A stretch of DNA of 64,000 bases from NCBI GenBank assembly GCA_920105625.2, contig OV050033.1, positions 50,557,780 to 50,621,779 of the forward strand. Reading direction: 5' to 3'. Origin of the DNA: Clusia tigrina. Lineage: Eukaryota; Arthropoda; Insecta; Diptera; Clusiidae. The position numbers were made by a program, and so were the translations under genes. Below the pieces are notes generated by a model, which had not been told where the DNA came from, made no database searches, and saw only the letters and a list, made by a program, of their open reading frames with translations. Position 1 is the first letter of the stretch; each line of letters starts with the position of its first letter. Below, one piece after another: positions 26,401 through 41,400 of the stretch.

Positions 26401-29400
26401 ACCAAGATCTTCGGAATATATAGAGGGAGAATTTCTCTAATTTTATATCCGGCCTAGGTTAGATTAGGTTAGGCTAGGCAGCCGTATCACCTAGAAAACA
26501 GTGATGACACTTGGACCACCTGTTGGGTCCATTGTGATCCGCGGTTGCTGGGCGTGACTATGCTCCTGCCTCCAGATTGAACCAACCTGAACCTTAATTA
26601 AAGCGTAGACGGTTATTAACCTGATTGGTATACGAGTAGATTAGATGGATTATCTATACTTGATATGAAGTGGGTTCCTAGTAAACATTCCCGTTCTAGC
26701 AAAAGCAGGGCATATACAGAAGAGATGCAGGACCGTTTCCAGTTCCTTCTCATTCCTCCAGCTGCGACAGAAATCATGAGTATAAACTCCCATTCTTCTG
26801 GCATGATTTCCTGTCAGACAATGTCCCTTGAGGGCTCCTATTGGAGTCCTAATTTGTAGTCTATTGAGTCTAATGACATTCTTGGATAGACGTAGATTTA
26901 GTCTCGGCAAGACAATTTCGTAGGTAGTGGCACATATCCCCCTTTGCTTGGCAGAGTTAATCAGTGTCTCCCTCATGATAAGATTACAAGTTGTGAGAAG
27001 TATACCCATATGCCTACAAACATTTGACTTACAAATGCCGTCTCTCGCAAGTTGATCAGCCTCGCAGTTCCCTGGTACTTCCCTATGACCTTCCACCCAG
27101 AATAAATGGATATGGAATTGTTTAGCCACCTCGTTAAGAAATCGGCGACAGTCTAAGACACATACACACATATCCGGCCTAAGGTGTTAATCAATTGTAT
27201 CCCATATTTTAACTAAATTCATTACTATTCGGACATAATTATTATATTATTTTATTAATTTATTATTTATTATTTCTTTATTATATATTTTCCATTCACT
27301 ATTTTTCTTCCAGAATTGGTCTGCTGTATCGTACGGGTTGTTTACTTTTGATGAAGCTGTCGACAGATGCACTATTCATAGGATATGTGAATTCTACACA
27401 AGATTCATTATGGAGTTATCCTTTCGGCATATCCTGCATTTTATTGGTAAGTACATTATTTAGTTGCTTTTCCAAACTGCATCTTTATTCAAATCAATTA
27501 TTATGAAGTACAATTAAGAGTGATATTACAATATATTTGAAACTAATTCCGTTGGTATATTTCATAATACATGTACCTCAAAAGACTTCAGTGTTTGAAA
27601 TGTTTTGGCCTCTGCCTGTGTCTTGAATTCTGGTACTTCTGACTAAGTTGGTTCTACCTTTTTGTTTCTTCCGACTTTCGCAAATGTTCATTTTGTTTTC
27701 CCTCCACATCAACCACACCAACCTGTGTCTTCATATAATATACGACTGTTTTATTATAAACAAGAATTTCATCATCAGGTCCTGAACCAGAGGAATAATC
27801 ATCAATCCTTCTAAGACCCGCATTACTTCTAGAGAGATGATGAAGAAGCCAAACTAGTTTTTCTCCCTATATTGTGCCTGTTAACCCAGTTATAGACACC
27901 AACTTAAACTAAGCCAAAGACACAGAGATATGTCCAGATCTCTATTCCATTCTTCCTCTAGGCAGAAGTATTTCCAGTAAGGAAGGACCGTATTTCACAC
28001 GAATTATTGTGTTTGTAGCTTTAATTATTTAAGTTGTCGCTCCTATTTTCTCCACATCTTTCTCCACATAATCATTGAATCATCCTTCAGATCTTCTTCG
28101 GTAGTGTTTGCCATATGTACTGTGTGTCACAATTAATTTTCACATGTTCAAATTTTGTCATCTCTCAAAAGATTGTCGGGGAATCTTTTCAGGTCACAAT
28201 AACATATTCATTCTGTAGTTGATAATAGTAGGTTCATTTAATATCCTACCACTCCCTCTCCCAAACTAGTGGGTACATTAAGCGTCTGTTTCGAGCACTT
28301 TCGCAAGAGTTTAATTTGTCCTTCTTATCATTCCTGCTGGAATACTTCATACTCTCTGCCCAGGTACGAAGAGATAAGCTCGATTAGCACAGACATTTTA
28401 TAATAATATGGAATAAAACTGCATTGCCACTGAGAACCGTATTCAATTGCGACCCAAAAGGCTTGGATATGGCCATCCCACGACAAAATGTCCAAAAATC
28501 CCCACGCACATATTAAAAATACATAAAAGGAGATAACAAAAAATGTATTTTAAATTGTACCTAATTAATTAAAACCACAAATTACGCCCGCGGCAGTTCA
28601 TAAAAAGATGTTTGCCTTTACACGTGACATTATTTTTAAAATTGTCAGTAGCACTTGGCGCCAGGTTTAAATGCCACAAAATTGTACGCCATGCAAGAAC
28701 AGTGGTTGAAATTAACCCCTTGGAAAACAAAGCACTGCGACAAGGCAAGCAGCGTTTAATGAGCATGACGCCCCGCCCCTCCACCACAACTCAGTAGCTG
28801 TAACACAGCCACCGCACCCACCCACATACACATACGAGTACATATTTATGTGAGTACACTGCGCCGTATTGCCGCTAAATTGTCGCGAGTTAAATGACTT
28901 TATACAAAACCACGCACACATAAACACAGCCATATAAGTTCATGTGATGAAACCCAGCGGAAAATTGGGTTGGTACTGAAGCTGACGGCGATGTCAATGG
29001 CGACTCGTCGGATTTTAATTAAAAGACTGAATAAAGTTGTGGAGAAGTGGCGGGGCAGTTGAGAAGGGATTGTAGAGGAGTTGTGGAACAGTTGATATTC
29101 GCACACCAAACACTTTTGAATAGAGAAACCCAATATAGTTTTCAATATACATCCTATAGCGTCCTGTGATGGACCTGATAATCCATCTAACAAGTCGGCA
29201 ACACCATAACCCTTTGACTCTTCAAATGAAATGTCAGTTCTAACGTCATTGTGGTATTATGTTCCAAAGAATAAGTAATCTTTACACTTGTTGTTTTTGT
29301 TGTTTGTAATTGCCACTCGATTTCTCAGGTACTCACAGGCCACATGATTGATACCAGAACACACAACTCAGATATTGTTATAATGATTATCAAAGTGCCT

Positions 29401-32400
29401 CCTCGATTTGGTGTGATTTCGTTGGTTTCACTGCTGGGTCATGCCCACACATGCACGCACAATTCTCATGTTCATTTATTAACTACACAGGCGAGGCAAG
29501 CAAAAGTCATGATTGTTTTTCCTACCAGTTTCAAGTGAAAGTTATGCTTGCTGGTGAATGATTTCAGCCTTTTTCTGATATAACAACAATTTTCTCAGTA
29601 CATTAACTCCTGGAAGTCTCAGAGTATACAAGAAAATCCCGTTTACAAACCGCGAGTGAAGAAGGCGTAGAAATTGCGAGAGGTTCACAGACGTGCCCAA
29701 GCAGCAGTTTATGACTTGTATTTGAATTTTGTGATCACCTAAAACAATATATAAAACCAATGACGCTGACAGGTTGTATATGTAAGTCTAAATATGTAAG
29801 AAAATTTAAGAATAACCGCTATCTCTGAAGCTCTGGAGAGATGTCCAACAAATATTATGAAGGAGAACATAAAATAAAGCTAAATATTTTACTGAGCCAT
29901 TCCCTGGAAACGAATGCTCGTTTCAAATCCTTTAAGAATATTGAGTCTACACTAAATCTTCCCTTGTTTTGTGACCATAATTGAGAGATTTCAATTTGGA
30001 GGACGTGTGGTTTTAACCGGTGAGAATCAGCTACTCTCCTGAAAGAGAGCATAACTTAAAAATATAAATTAACGATATATCGTCCTTAGTTCGCCAAACC
30101 CCATCATGATAATCTGAAACCTTTGCACTTAAGGTAATGTAATTGAATATGTCCATCTCTTTCAAGATACACTTAACAGATTCTGGGATACGATCCGTAA
30201 CTGAATGACTTAGCTGTCAATGTATGGAAGAGTAAACGAAATTTGACACAAGCCGATCGAGAGTGGCAGCTGACGCTGGGCGACTACTTCCTTGATACTC
30301 TAGTTCAAATGTAACCCCAAAGTCCAAATTATGGATTGCAATATTTTGTAAAAAAAGAACTTCGCATTAGGATGTGAACGACGCTGTGTGCAGTTCTGAT
30401 CAGTTAAATAGATGATAATTCTGTAATAAGCAAAACACTTGTAACCTTGGTCAACTTTTCTCCCACAGTCGGAAGCAGCGCCTTTGTTATATAGTGAATT
30501 AAAATGTTCATGTACAGACAAAGTAGAACTGCTTTCTGAGTCATCTCCTATCTTAATTTGTTCCTCATAGTAGAAGAGAAATATATATCATCACTAATGA
30601 CTTTCTGTTAACTACTTATTACTAGTTACCTTATATTAAATACTCTTCATTAACTATTTATCACCAATGACTTATAACACTTAACGTTTATTCATATTTA
30701 GTCATGAATATTCAAAAGACTGCTTCAGAAAGATATTGTAACGAAACAGATATGCTCCAGCAATAATGTAAGACCTTACAATCTTAGTTCAAACATAGCA
30801 ATCAAATTATTGCCGTAAAGGTGCAGAGGACATAAAGCAAAAATGGTAACAGAAACAGAATACAAAAACGGCAACAGAAACAGAATCCAAAAACGCAACA
30901 GAAACAGAATCCAGAACGTTTGCAAATGCATCGACACACCCTCGTTTTATATCATTAAATTCTGTAGTTTCTCTGGCAAATGTACTGGATCCTATTTCTG
31001 TTGCGTTTGTCCGTTGTGTCAGTCTGCAACATAACATACAAAATAGGTCCAGTATATTCTGAAGTGCGTTGCTATGACGTTCTCCCGAATCCTCTTTATA
31101 ATTGTTGATAATTCATTAGTCATATTTTCTTCTATTGTCATACTAAGAGGCATGAACGATGCACATTCTCGTATAGACCAGAAACCAGAGCGTGAGTATA
31201 AAAAGGGTAGCACAAAAGCCGATCAGTCGGAAATAGAAGATATTTCGAACGCAACTAGTTAAATCTATTAATCTATTAATTTAAGCTTTCTCATCTCTTT
31301 CTTAGGTGAGTTGTTGCTTATTTAAGAAAACACCTTTTATGAAAGCCAAGTTATCAAACAGAGCTTGTCACAATCGAGTGATTCGAACTAAAATACATTT
31401 TCTTGACCATTTTATACGCACTATGAATTGTTCAATCTCCCATATGATATTTTAATCCATCCTTATCCTTTTTAAATGTACGTTTAATTTGTTCCTCGGC
31501 ACAGTTACTGAGTGCTCCATGCTGCTCCTCCTCGAACAAACTTCACTTTATTTTTCCATATTAATTTCCATACAAGTTTTCTTTACACGAGTACAAAAGT
31601 GTTTTTATGATTTCGTTTGATTGTTCAGAACAATTGATTGCACCACTTAATTGCCGTATTATTACACACTAATTACGCTAATTACTTGACACATATTTTT
31701 CAATTCCTGGGAATAATTAGTTTTGTAATCCTCTTACGGCATTCAGCAAAGTTCTCATGTTTTATTTGTAGTCGGTACAATCGGTTGCCTGCTTTGATGT
31801 TTAATCTTTTGTGCTCTAAGAGTTCCTCATTCCATCATACAAATTGTTAGTTTATTAGTGCGAGTTCAAACTTTCATCTACACTATTTTCAATGCATTTC
31901 TTATTATTTGTAGCCCCTCTCAATATTGAGGATATGCAGATCAGTTACTGTACTTTAAAGTACTTATATTTAAAGGAAGTTTTGTCAGAAACACTTCTAA
32001 GCCAGTTTTACGTGGGTTTTGCGCGGATTTGTTTATTTAAATTTATACAATTCGCCCTTTCTGCATATTAAAATGAGTTCGAAAAGGGGTACATCCCAAA
32101 CAGCAGACATTCTCTTTCAGGCTTCATTTTTTCTTTGCTCCTTTATGCCTTTTTATATTCATCCGCACTGTTCCTCTGACACTGTTTAAATATTTAAAAC
32201 AGCATTTGCCCCGCAGCACATCAAAGGCATTTGCTGAGCGCGTATGCCACTTGGTACTTTTGCCACGGCTGCCACGCTTCCCACTCATATATGCACCGCC
32301 TACGACATTAAAGGACAATAAGCATTTTCTTTCAACTGCTTCCACTTCTAAGTGCACATTACTGTACACATGGAGCTGGGGACTGCATTTTCCATCAGCA

Positions 32401-35400
32401 GTTCAAATTGCGTGAAGGGTTTAACACCCAGGAGATTATTGAGACACAGTTGCAAATATATTGAAACACATTTTTGTAACGGTTGATTGTAACTCAGTGA
32501 CTGTAGCCAGGACTCAATGCGAAGCAATACATTTGGCAATATGTTTGTAACAATATGAAGAGTTTCAAAATGATGCATAATAGCAAATATATAAGTCACA
32601 ATAATGATAACAAATCACAATATTGTTCTTTAATAAGTGAGCCTTTGTATTCAGTCAAAGCGAATTTAAGTATTTATATCGAGGAAACCCAAATAAATAG
32701 GATGGATGATGAATCCTCTTTCCACTTCTCCTGTTAATTGGAAAATATGACAACATAAAATAAAGACTTTCCTCTTGAGAAACAAACTATATAGGAAGCA
32801 TCGCAAGACCGTGTCCTAGGCCACAAATATTTGGAATCGTAGTTAAGTGAAGTTTAAGAGACTTATCCAAAAAAAAATCCTTTTGGGAACCAACAGTAAG
32901 GATGTGATTATATATGATTACACATATCTGTAAAGAAAAATCTATTATATAAGTTGAGATAGAAGTGATTGTGTCCATAAGGGAAGTATATAGAGACGAC
33001 ATTTGAGACACCTTGAAAGATACTAAATACCTCCTTAACGAAATTTATAAAGCAGAAGCCAAATTAAGATGTGATAGTTAATTGCACACCAAATACAACT
33101 AGATTAGAGGACATCTCAATCAAAGAATATCCTCCAAGACTTGGTTAAGCAGAAGAATATACTTCGCTTCATCGAAACACACCAAACTTCTAGCTTCCTC
33201 CACGACTGGACTAAGTAGAATAGTAACCCAAATACAATTGGTTAATCATCTCAGTCAAAGATTACCTTCCAAGACTAGGTTAAGCTGAAAAACATACTTC
33301 ACTTCATATAAACACATCTTCTATCTTCTAGATTATCTCAGTCAGGGAGCTTCCTCCAAGACTGGACCAAGCAGAATACTACCCAAATACAAATGGTTAG
33401 AGTCATCTCAGTCAAAGTACATGTTTTAATATAGGGTTAAGCCGAATAATAGAATTCCCTTCACGCCAAATACAACCAGGTCGCAGTACAAGAAGCATCC
33501 TCCAAGACTGAGTTGCCTGTTAATAGTATTTCCTTATCATAATACACACCAGGTTCTCCTTCATCTAAGCCAGAAAGCTTTCCCGAAGACTGTTTTAAAC
33601 TGAAGAATAGAATTCCCTTCATGCCAAACACAACCAGGTTCCAAGTCATCTCAGTGTGGGAGCCTACTCCAAGACTGGTTTAAGCTGAAGAATAGAATTC
33701 CTTTCATGCCAAACAACCAGGTTCCAAGTTATCTTAGTGAGAGAGCATGCTCCAATACTAAATAAAGCCGCATAATAAATTCCTTTCATGCCAAATTCAA
33801 CCAAGTTCCAAATCATCTCAGTGAGAGAGCCGGCTCCAAGACTGGGTTAAGCTGCAGAAAAGAAATCCTTTCAAGCCAAATGCCACCAGGTGGTAGGAAA
33901 TCTCAGTTAACGGAAATCCTCCAATATAATTCCCATTACTTAAATAAGACATACTCCCTTTGAGAAAACTGAAGAGCACATCAAACTGGAATACTGTGAG
34001 GCACCTTATCGTATGCTTCCCACAAATCTGTATGAATAGAGTCATTCAATATGCTCTGCGATTGACATATTGTATAAAAAAAGTGATTGATACTTGTACT
34101 CCTGTCAGGATATCAACGGTCTGACGGTGTGCGAACTCTCCATCCTTGATTCACTTTTTATAGACGCGTAGAGAGATCAACTCTCCGTTCGGAAAGGTTC
34201 GAACATTCTGCTGACATGATTTTGACTTGGAAATCCGTTGAACTTTTGACTTTTCTTTCACAGTGTAATCGAATTCATTCGAAGAGGAATTTTAAAGTGC
34301 GCCCCAAAGCACTCTACCGGCAGCATTCGCATTGTTCATTTAGATTAGCAAATGGCGAATTTAACAATGGCTGCAAATTTATTTACTTAATGCATTTGCC
34401 TCGCGAAATGACTTGCTTAGTGGCCCCGTAGCTATGCAAATATGTGTGCAGCGACATTGGCAGCAGCAGCAGTAGCAAATAACAATAACGAAAACACTGA
34501 GAGTCTGCATGCGGACTCATTTTTATTCATTAGTTTGGGGAAGGCAGCCCCAGTTCCACACTTTTCGCTGCTTCTGCTCAGTTTGACGCCGGCAACAAAA
34601 TGAGACATTTATTTTTTTGTTTTAGTGAAATTAATTTAATTGACAATGCGTGCGTATCGTGCACACGACATGAGAGCGCAGCAATTTGTGCAGCGGTTGA
34701 CTGCCCTGGCTGCTCTTCCTGAAAATTGTGCTGCTTTGTGCTAAGTTTCCGTATTGCATACGCGTACGGCGTAGCATACGCACTACGTTTGCCATTTGCC
34801 ATTTGTCGTTCGTCGTTTTCTTTTCCTCTTCCGCATCCTGTTCCCGTTCCGCTTCCGCTCCGTCTGCAACATTGGCATTAAATTGACGCGAGCGCTGGCT
34901 TGGGCGCTGGCCCTGCTCACTCGCGCATCCTTGTACTTTGACTTTTGTTTGAGCTGCGAGTTGGCAGCGTAACTCCTGGCAGCAGTGTCACTAGTTTGCA
35001 TGCAAATGTCATTGAACTAGTTATGTACAACAACAAAATATATGAAATAAAATTTCATGCTTCGTTCTGTGTGATGCTTCCATAGAATTAAAATCGAAAA
35101 TTATTTCCTTGTACTCGCATTCTTAAAGGAAAATTTGAGCCAACAACTTTTAATTTACTTGCGCTCTAATTGTGGCTTCAACGAGTATCTTTAACGCGCA
35201 AACCGTTTCCTTCCCCAAATAATTTAATGCGTTATAATACGATTATGAAAAACAAACCACATACACATCAACCTACACACCGTCACACACATACACATAC
35301 ACACACAAGCGAACACTCTTTTACAAGCCGCATAAACACGCACTCTGCTGCGTCTTGTGTAATAAACCTAAACGTACGAGTATACTTAAATGCCGCAAAA

Positions 35401-38400
35401 CACTTACACGACATCCCTCCGCCCCTTCCTGATATTTGGGTTAAACAGATTATAACACCCAGCAGTGAAAATAGGCACTGGTGTAGATGGTCTAAAGAAA
35501 GTTTGTATAAGTTGTTGGTATAAATCAGGAATTGTAGTTATAGGAAGAGACAGTGTTCGAAGAGAAAAGATAGCGTCAGTAACTCCAAGAGATCATAATG
35601 TGAATTTATGAACCTATGGGCGAATATATATCTTACGATTTCTAATTGTGGGTCTATGAAGATCGAAATCCCTCTAGAGACAGAATATTTTTTCTTGAAG
35701 AGGTGACCCAATATCAGAACTTCTCAAAGCTCCATTACTATTTTTACGATTTATAAATGTGAGTCTATGAAGATCGAAATCCCTCTAGAGACAGAATATT
35801 TTTTCTTGAAGCGGTGACCCAATATCAGAACGTCTCAAATCCCCATTACTAGGACACTATCACAGTATGACACTATCACAATATCATTATTAAAGCAAAT
35901 GTTCATATTTTGAGGTATATATTTATACCTATATATGTCCCCTTGGAGTCCAGTACATTTTTCATCTCGTTCCACTCTTTGTTTATATTAACTACCAACA
36001 CTTTTGTATGAATTGTCAATATTTACATAATGTCTCTCAGCAATTATATGGAAATCTATAAATTTTGATTTTATTTATAATATATTAGATGAGTGTGATT
36101 TTCATACTTGGATTACTCTCTAAATTTTTCTCTTGGATTACTCTCAGAAAGCCCCACATCCATGTTATCCTTGACCTTTCACAATCACAGATTCCTTTGG
36201 ATTAAAATATCTACTCCATTTTGGTCCAATGTTTCCTGACCTCACAGTCTCCCACAATTTCATCTCATTTACCAATGAACATTTCATGATAACTCAATTG
36301 CCCAGCCTGATTTTACTAGTGGGGATTTTCGAAATTTTTCGAGGACCTTGTTTTCAGAAATGATGCAATACCAGGATAGATCTTAAAAATGTTTTGAATT
36401 AAACTATTGGAAAGTGATGCAATAATCAAAGAAGTTTCTCTGTCGCACAAAGATGCTGTTTTGACATTGTGATTGAAAATACATAACTTGGAATTGACGG
36501 TCTATAAAACCAGCTCCAAATATTGATGACCTGTGCAAACTTTCTGATTTGCCAATGCTGGTCTCTACATCAAATTCAACTTGCCACCAGTGGGCATAGA
36601 AGTGGGGTTGACCGGAAAGCCGCCGAAGATGAAGGTCTCCAAGCACTCAGGCATTGGTGCCCATTGTATTGTAACCAGTGGGCATAATGATCCATAAATA
36701 ATTGAAGTTATTCACTTCCTCGCGATCGATGCGTCTGTATTGAAAATATGGAAGGATATAAAAATAAAATTACTGTTTTGGTTGTATTGATTTTCATACA
36801 GCGAGTTCCGATACATCCTTTTTTCTCTCTCATGAATTCTGTTGGAAATCTGAATGATTAGAGGATAACAGAACAAATATCGTCAGCAGTTGCACTTTTC
36901 TCGATGTTCAGTGAAGATTCTCGTGAATTTCTCTGCATATTTTCTGTTTGTGTTTTAACAAGCGCGAAGCTGACTATCCTGACAAATAAAATCTCTCACC
37001 TGATGAAGAATTTCTTCAGTTTAAAATAAATTGATTAACTGGAAGGGAAATGTAGCAGATACTTCCACTACAGAACAAAGAGTATAGACTTCAGATCAAT
37101 TCCATTATTCCATTATTCCAAGAAAACCATTATTCCATTATTCCAAGAAAACCATTATTCCATTAAGAAATCAAAGCTACCATATACACTGTAGTGCTCA
37201 TATAGTCGTTGACCAAGAATGGATATCAGTATCACTGTCAGACTCAGGGCTCAAGAACCACATTATTTACAAGAATTTAACATGTTAGGTATTCTGCTCT
37301 TGCTATGAGTTTGATCACTGGATTGTATCAATTCAAAAAGGCTTCTTTGGTGATTTAGTTTAACTTAAGCGACAATTCTCTTAAGTAATAATTTTGTTTA
37401 ACAACAATTTCAATTTCCATTTAGAACACTCCTTTCAAGTCAGAACTGCTCACAAAGGATTACATTTCACCTTCTTTTCATTTATATCAGTTTCTTTTGA
37501 GGTCATTCCAACACATTTCCGCTTTAAATATATTAGAACGGAACAAATTGAAAACTCATTGCTTATAGTGCATTGTTTATGACTTGTTGTTTGTGTCGAA
37601 GTGTCTCATTCATGGCTTATCCCCAGGGTCCTTTTATTAGCAATTAACATTTATTCATATTTGCCTATGAACAGGTCCTCGGAGAGTTAGGATAGATGGT
37701 AGTAGATCCGTCACATAAATGATGTCTTCACCACGTCATATTGCTAAACAGGATATTTCAGTAGCTGCAAAGTCACGTAACATACATCCCAAAAATGTTA
37801 AGGCTGGCAGATTGCCAGGTATGACTCTAAACTGAGATTTAAAGCCATGTTGTGCAAACATCACCGCTGACCAGCTCAATGGAAATTGCCGCCAATTCCC
37901 TATGGGGCTTCTTATCACACACTCGTTTGCTTTAGGCAACAATTTTGAGAAATTATTATCGGCAATCGATTTCAGCAGCATTCCAAAAGAATTGCTTAAT
38001 TATTTAAGCAGACTGAACAACAGGAGCTGCAGCAGCAGCAACAACAACAACAACATTAATAAGAAAACCGCGCATAGGCAACATCGCCTCCATGGTTTAC
38101 CTACTCATATTCATGAGCATGTATAATTCGTTTATGTGGCTCGTGTGAGTGTTTGTGTAAACGCGTGTAAGTGTCTGCGCACTCACACACTGAAATGGCG
38201 ATAATTAAGCGCCGCATTTAGTTGCGTTAATTTGATAATTAAAACCAAGGAAAATATATGAAAGGGAATATTTTTTCCCATATGGCAAATTTTGGGTGAA
38301 AATGGCGCTGCCACATCTTGGCGAAAGCTTTGCAACACTCTCAGACCCTTGGCAATATACTTCTAAAACAACGATTTTCTTTGGCAATTATAAATGTTGT

Positions 38401-41400
38401 AAGGAAATCTAATTAGCGCAACAGAAATTGTGAGGGTGGCACCGAAAAGAGTTGATTCGATTGCATGAGCACAGGTACAAAAAAGGATTACTGCGCTGAA
38501 GGTAACCTTGGCACTTGCCTGAAAGTCAACAAGTACACGTTGGTGCATGGCGACTTGTTCTTAAAAACACTGAGTAGCTACAGAGAGAAAAGAGGTGTGG
38601 TTGGTTTATTGAATATGCGCCTTATGAGATCATAGTAATTTTAATGACAAATTAACTAGTTTTCTGGAAATCCATTAAACGTTTTAAATAAATATATTCG
38701 TAAATTTCTTTGAAAAGTTCTTATTGGAGAAGCATAATGGAACTATATTAAACTCGTATGTTCTTATCCCATAGTGGCCAGAGAAAACATTTCAGGTAGT
38801 TTACCTTGGGGACCCACTGAGCGAAAATTGGCCTTGCGAAGTTAAAATACTACAACACTTCAAAAAACTTGAATGCTACCCACTCAAAGCTTCTGCACTT
38901 CCAAACCATTGGCGGCGATCGGACCGGACTTGAGAGTAACTATTCCAAAATACAGGGTATAATACTTATACATCGAAGTCATCTGATTTGAATGGACAAT
39001 TGATTGACACTATGAACTTCAATTCACTACTGACTTGCTGTTGTTTTATAGTAGTCCTTTTTATAGTAGTTCTCTGCTTCCTATATGATTACCCAGTATA
39101 ACAGACTGACCTGTAGTATAACAGACAAATTATCACCAATGGTATCAAAAAGTTGCATTGAGAGAGAGAACGGTATATCAATGGATGAGCATATGGAATG
39201 TTCTGAGATACTTTTTATCGTATGTAACTTTTATTCATGTTTAGTAAAGAATTCTGAAATAACTACTTCGTTACAATAAATTGAATTCATATATACTCTT
39301 ATTAACTATGAATATCAAGAAATATATTTAAGCAGTCTTTACTGCAAGAATGTACATCACAATGCATATTAGGAAGTAGAAATAATGATATTTGCGGCTC
39401 ACCACATAATTTACATCACTTACTTTACATTTCATAGTTTACATCACATAATTTACATCACTTACTTTATATCAAATACTTTGAAACACATAATTTACAT
39501 CACATAATTTACATCACATAATTTACATCTCACAATTTACATCAAATACTTTACATAACTTACTTTATTTCACTTACTTTACATCATATAATTTACATAA
39601 CATAATTTACATCAGATAATTTACATTACATACTTTGCAACACTTAATTTATATCATATAATTTACTTGGAATACTTTGCACCACATAATTTACATCACA
39701 TAATTTACATAACTTAATTTACATCACATAATTTACATCTCATAATTTACATCAAATACTATACATCACTTACTTTATTTCTCTTACTTTACATCATATA
39801 ATTTACATCACTTTATTTACACCACATTCTTTACATCACATAATTTACATCGCATACTTTACATCACTTTCTTTATATCACGTAATTCACATTAAATACT
39901 TTACATCACATTATTTATATAACATAACTTACATCAAATACTTTACATTACTTACATTTATATCACATACTTTACATCACATAATTGACATCGCTTACTT
40001 TACATCACATACTTCATAATTTCATGACATACTTTACATCAGATACCTTACACCTCATACTTTACTTCACATAATTTACATCAAATATCTTACATCAGTT
40101 ACTTTATTTCCCTTACTTTACATCATATAATTTACATAACATAATTTACATCAAATACTTTACATCAGATAATTTACATTACATACTGTGCATCACATAA
40201 TTTATATCATATAATTTACTTGGAATACTTTGCACCACATAATTTACATCACATAATTTACATCAAATACTGTACATCACTTACTTTATTTCTCTTACTT
40301 TACATCATATAATTTACATCACTTTATTTACACCACATTCTTTACATCACATAATTTACATCGCATACTTTACATCACTTTCTTTATAGCACGTAATTCA
40401 CATTAAATACTTTACATCACATTATTTATATAACATAACTTACATCAAATACTTTACATTACTTACATTTATATCACATACTTTACATCACTTAATTGAC
40501 ATCGCTTACTTTACATCACATACTTCATAATTTCATGACATACTTTACATCACATACCTTACACCTCATACTTTACTTCACATAATTTACATCAAATATC
40601 TTACATCAGTTACTTTATTTCCCTTACTTTACATCATATAATTTACATAACATAATTTACATCAAATACTTTACATCAGATAATTTACATTACATACTGT
40701 GCATCACTTAATTTATATCATATAATTTACTTGGAATACTTTGCACCACATAATTTACATCACATAATTTACATCTCATAATTTACATCAAATACTGTAC
40801 ATCACTTACTTTATTTCTCTTACTTTACATCATATAATTTACATCACTTTATTTACACCACATTCTTTACATCACATAATTTACATCGCATACTTTACAT
40901 CACTTTCTTTATATCACGTAATTCACATTAAATACTTTACATCACATTATTTATATAACATAACTTACATCAAATACTTTACATTACTTACATTTATATC
41001 ACATACTTTACATCACATAATTGACATCGCTTACTTTACATCACATACTTCATAATTTCATGACATACTTACATCACATACCTTACACCTCATAATTTAC
41101 ATCTCATAATTTACATCAAATACTATACATCACTTACTTTATTTCCCTTACTTTACATCACTGTATTTACACCACATTCTTGACATCACATAATTTACAT
41201 GACATACTTTACATCACTTACCTTACATCTCATACTTTACTTCGCATAATTTACATCAAATACTTTACATCACATACTGTACATCACTTACTTTGCATCA
41301 CATAATATGCATTTTAAGTAAATTTTTCATAAGGACAATGAAGTGTTTTGTATCGTTGCTTTGAGTGACTTTAATAAATACAAGTAGGAAGCAATGCTGA

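Noticed and set aside
36404..36660. Minus-strand open stretch containing PECLETFIFGGFPVNPTS and MPTGGKLNLM
   Set aside because: Gene-like codons but only about 45 residues, no start, no splice sites and no family recognised; possibly an old retrocopy fragment, not supported enough to annotate.
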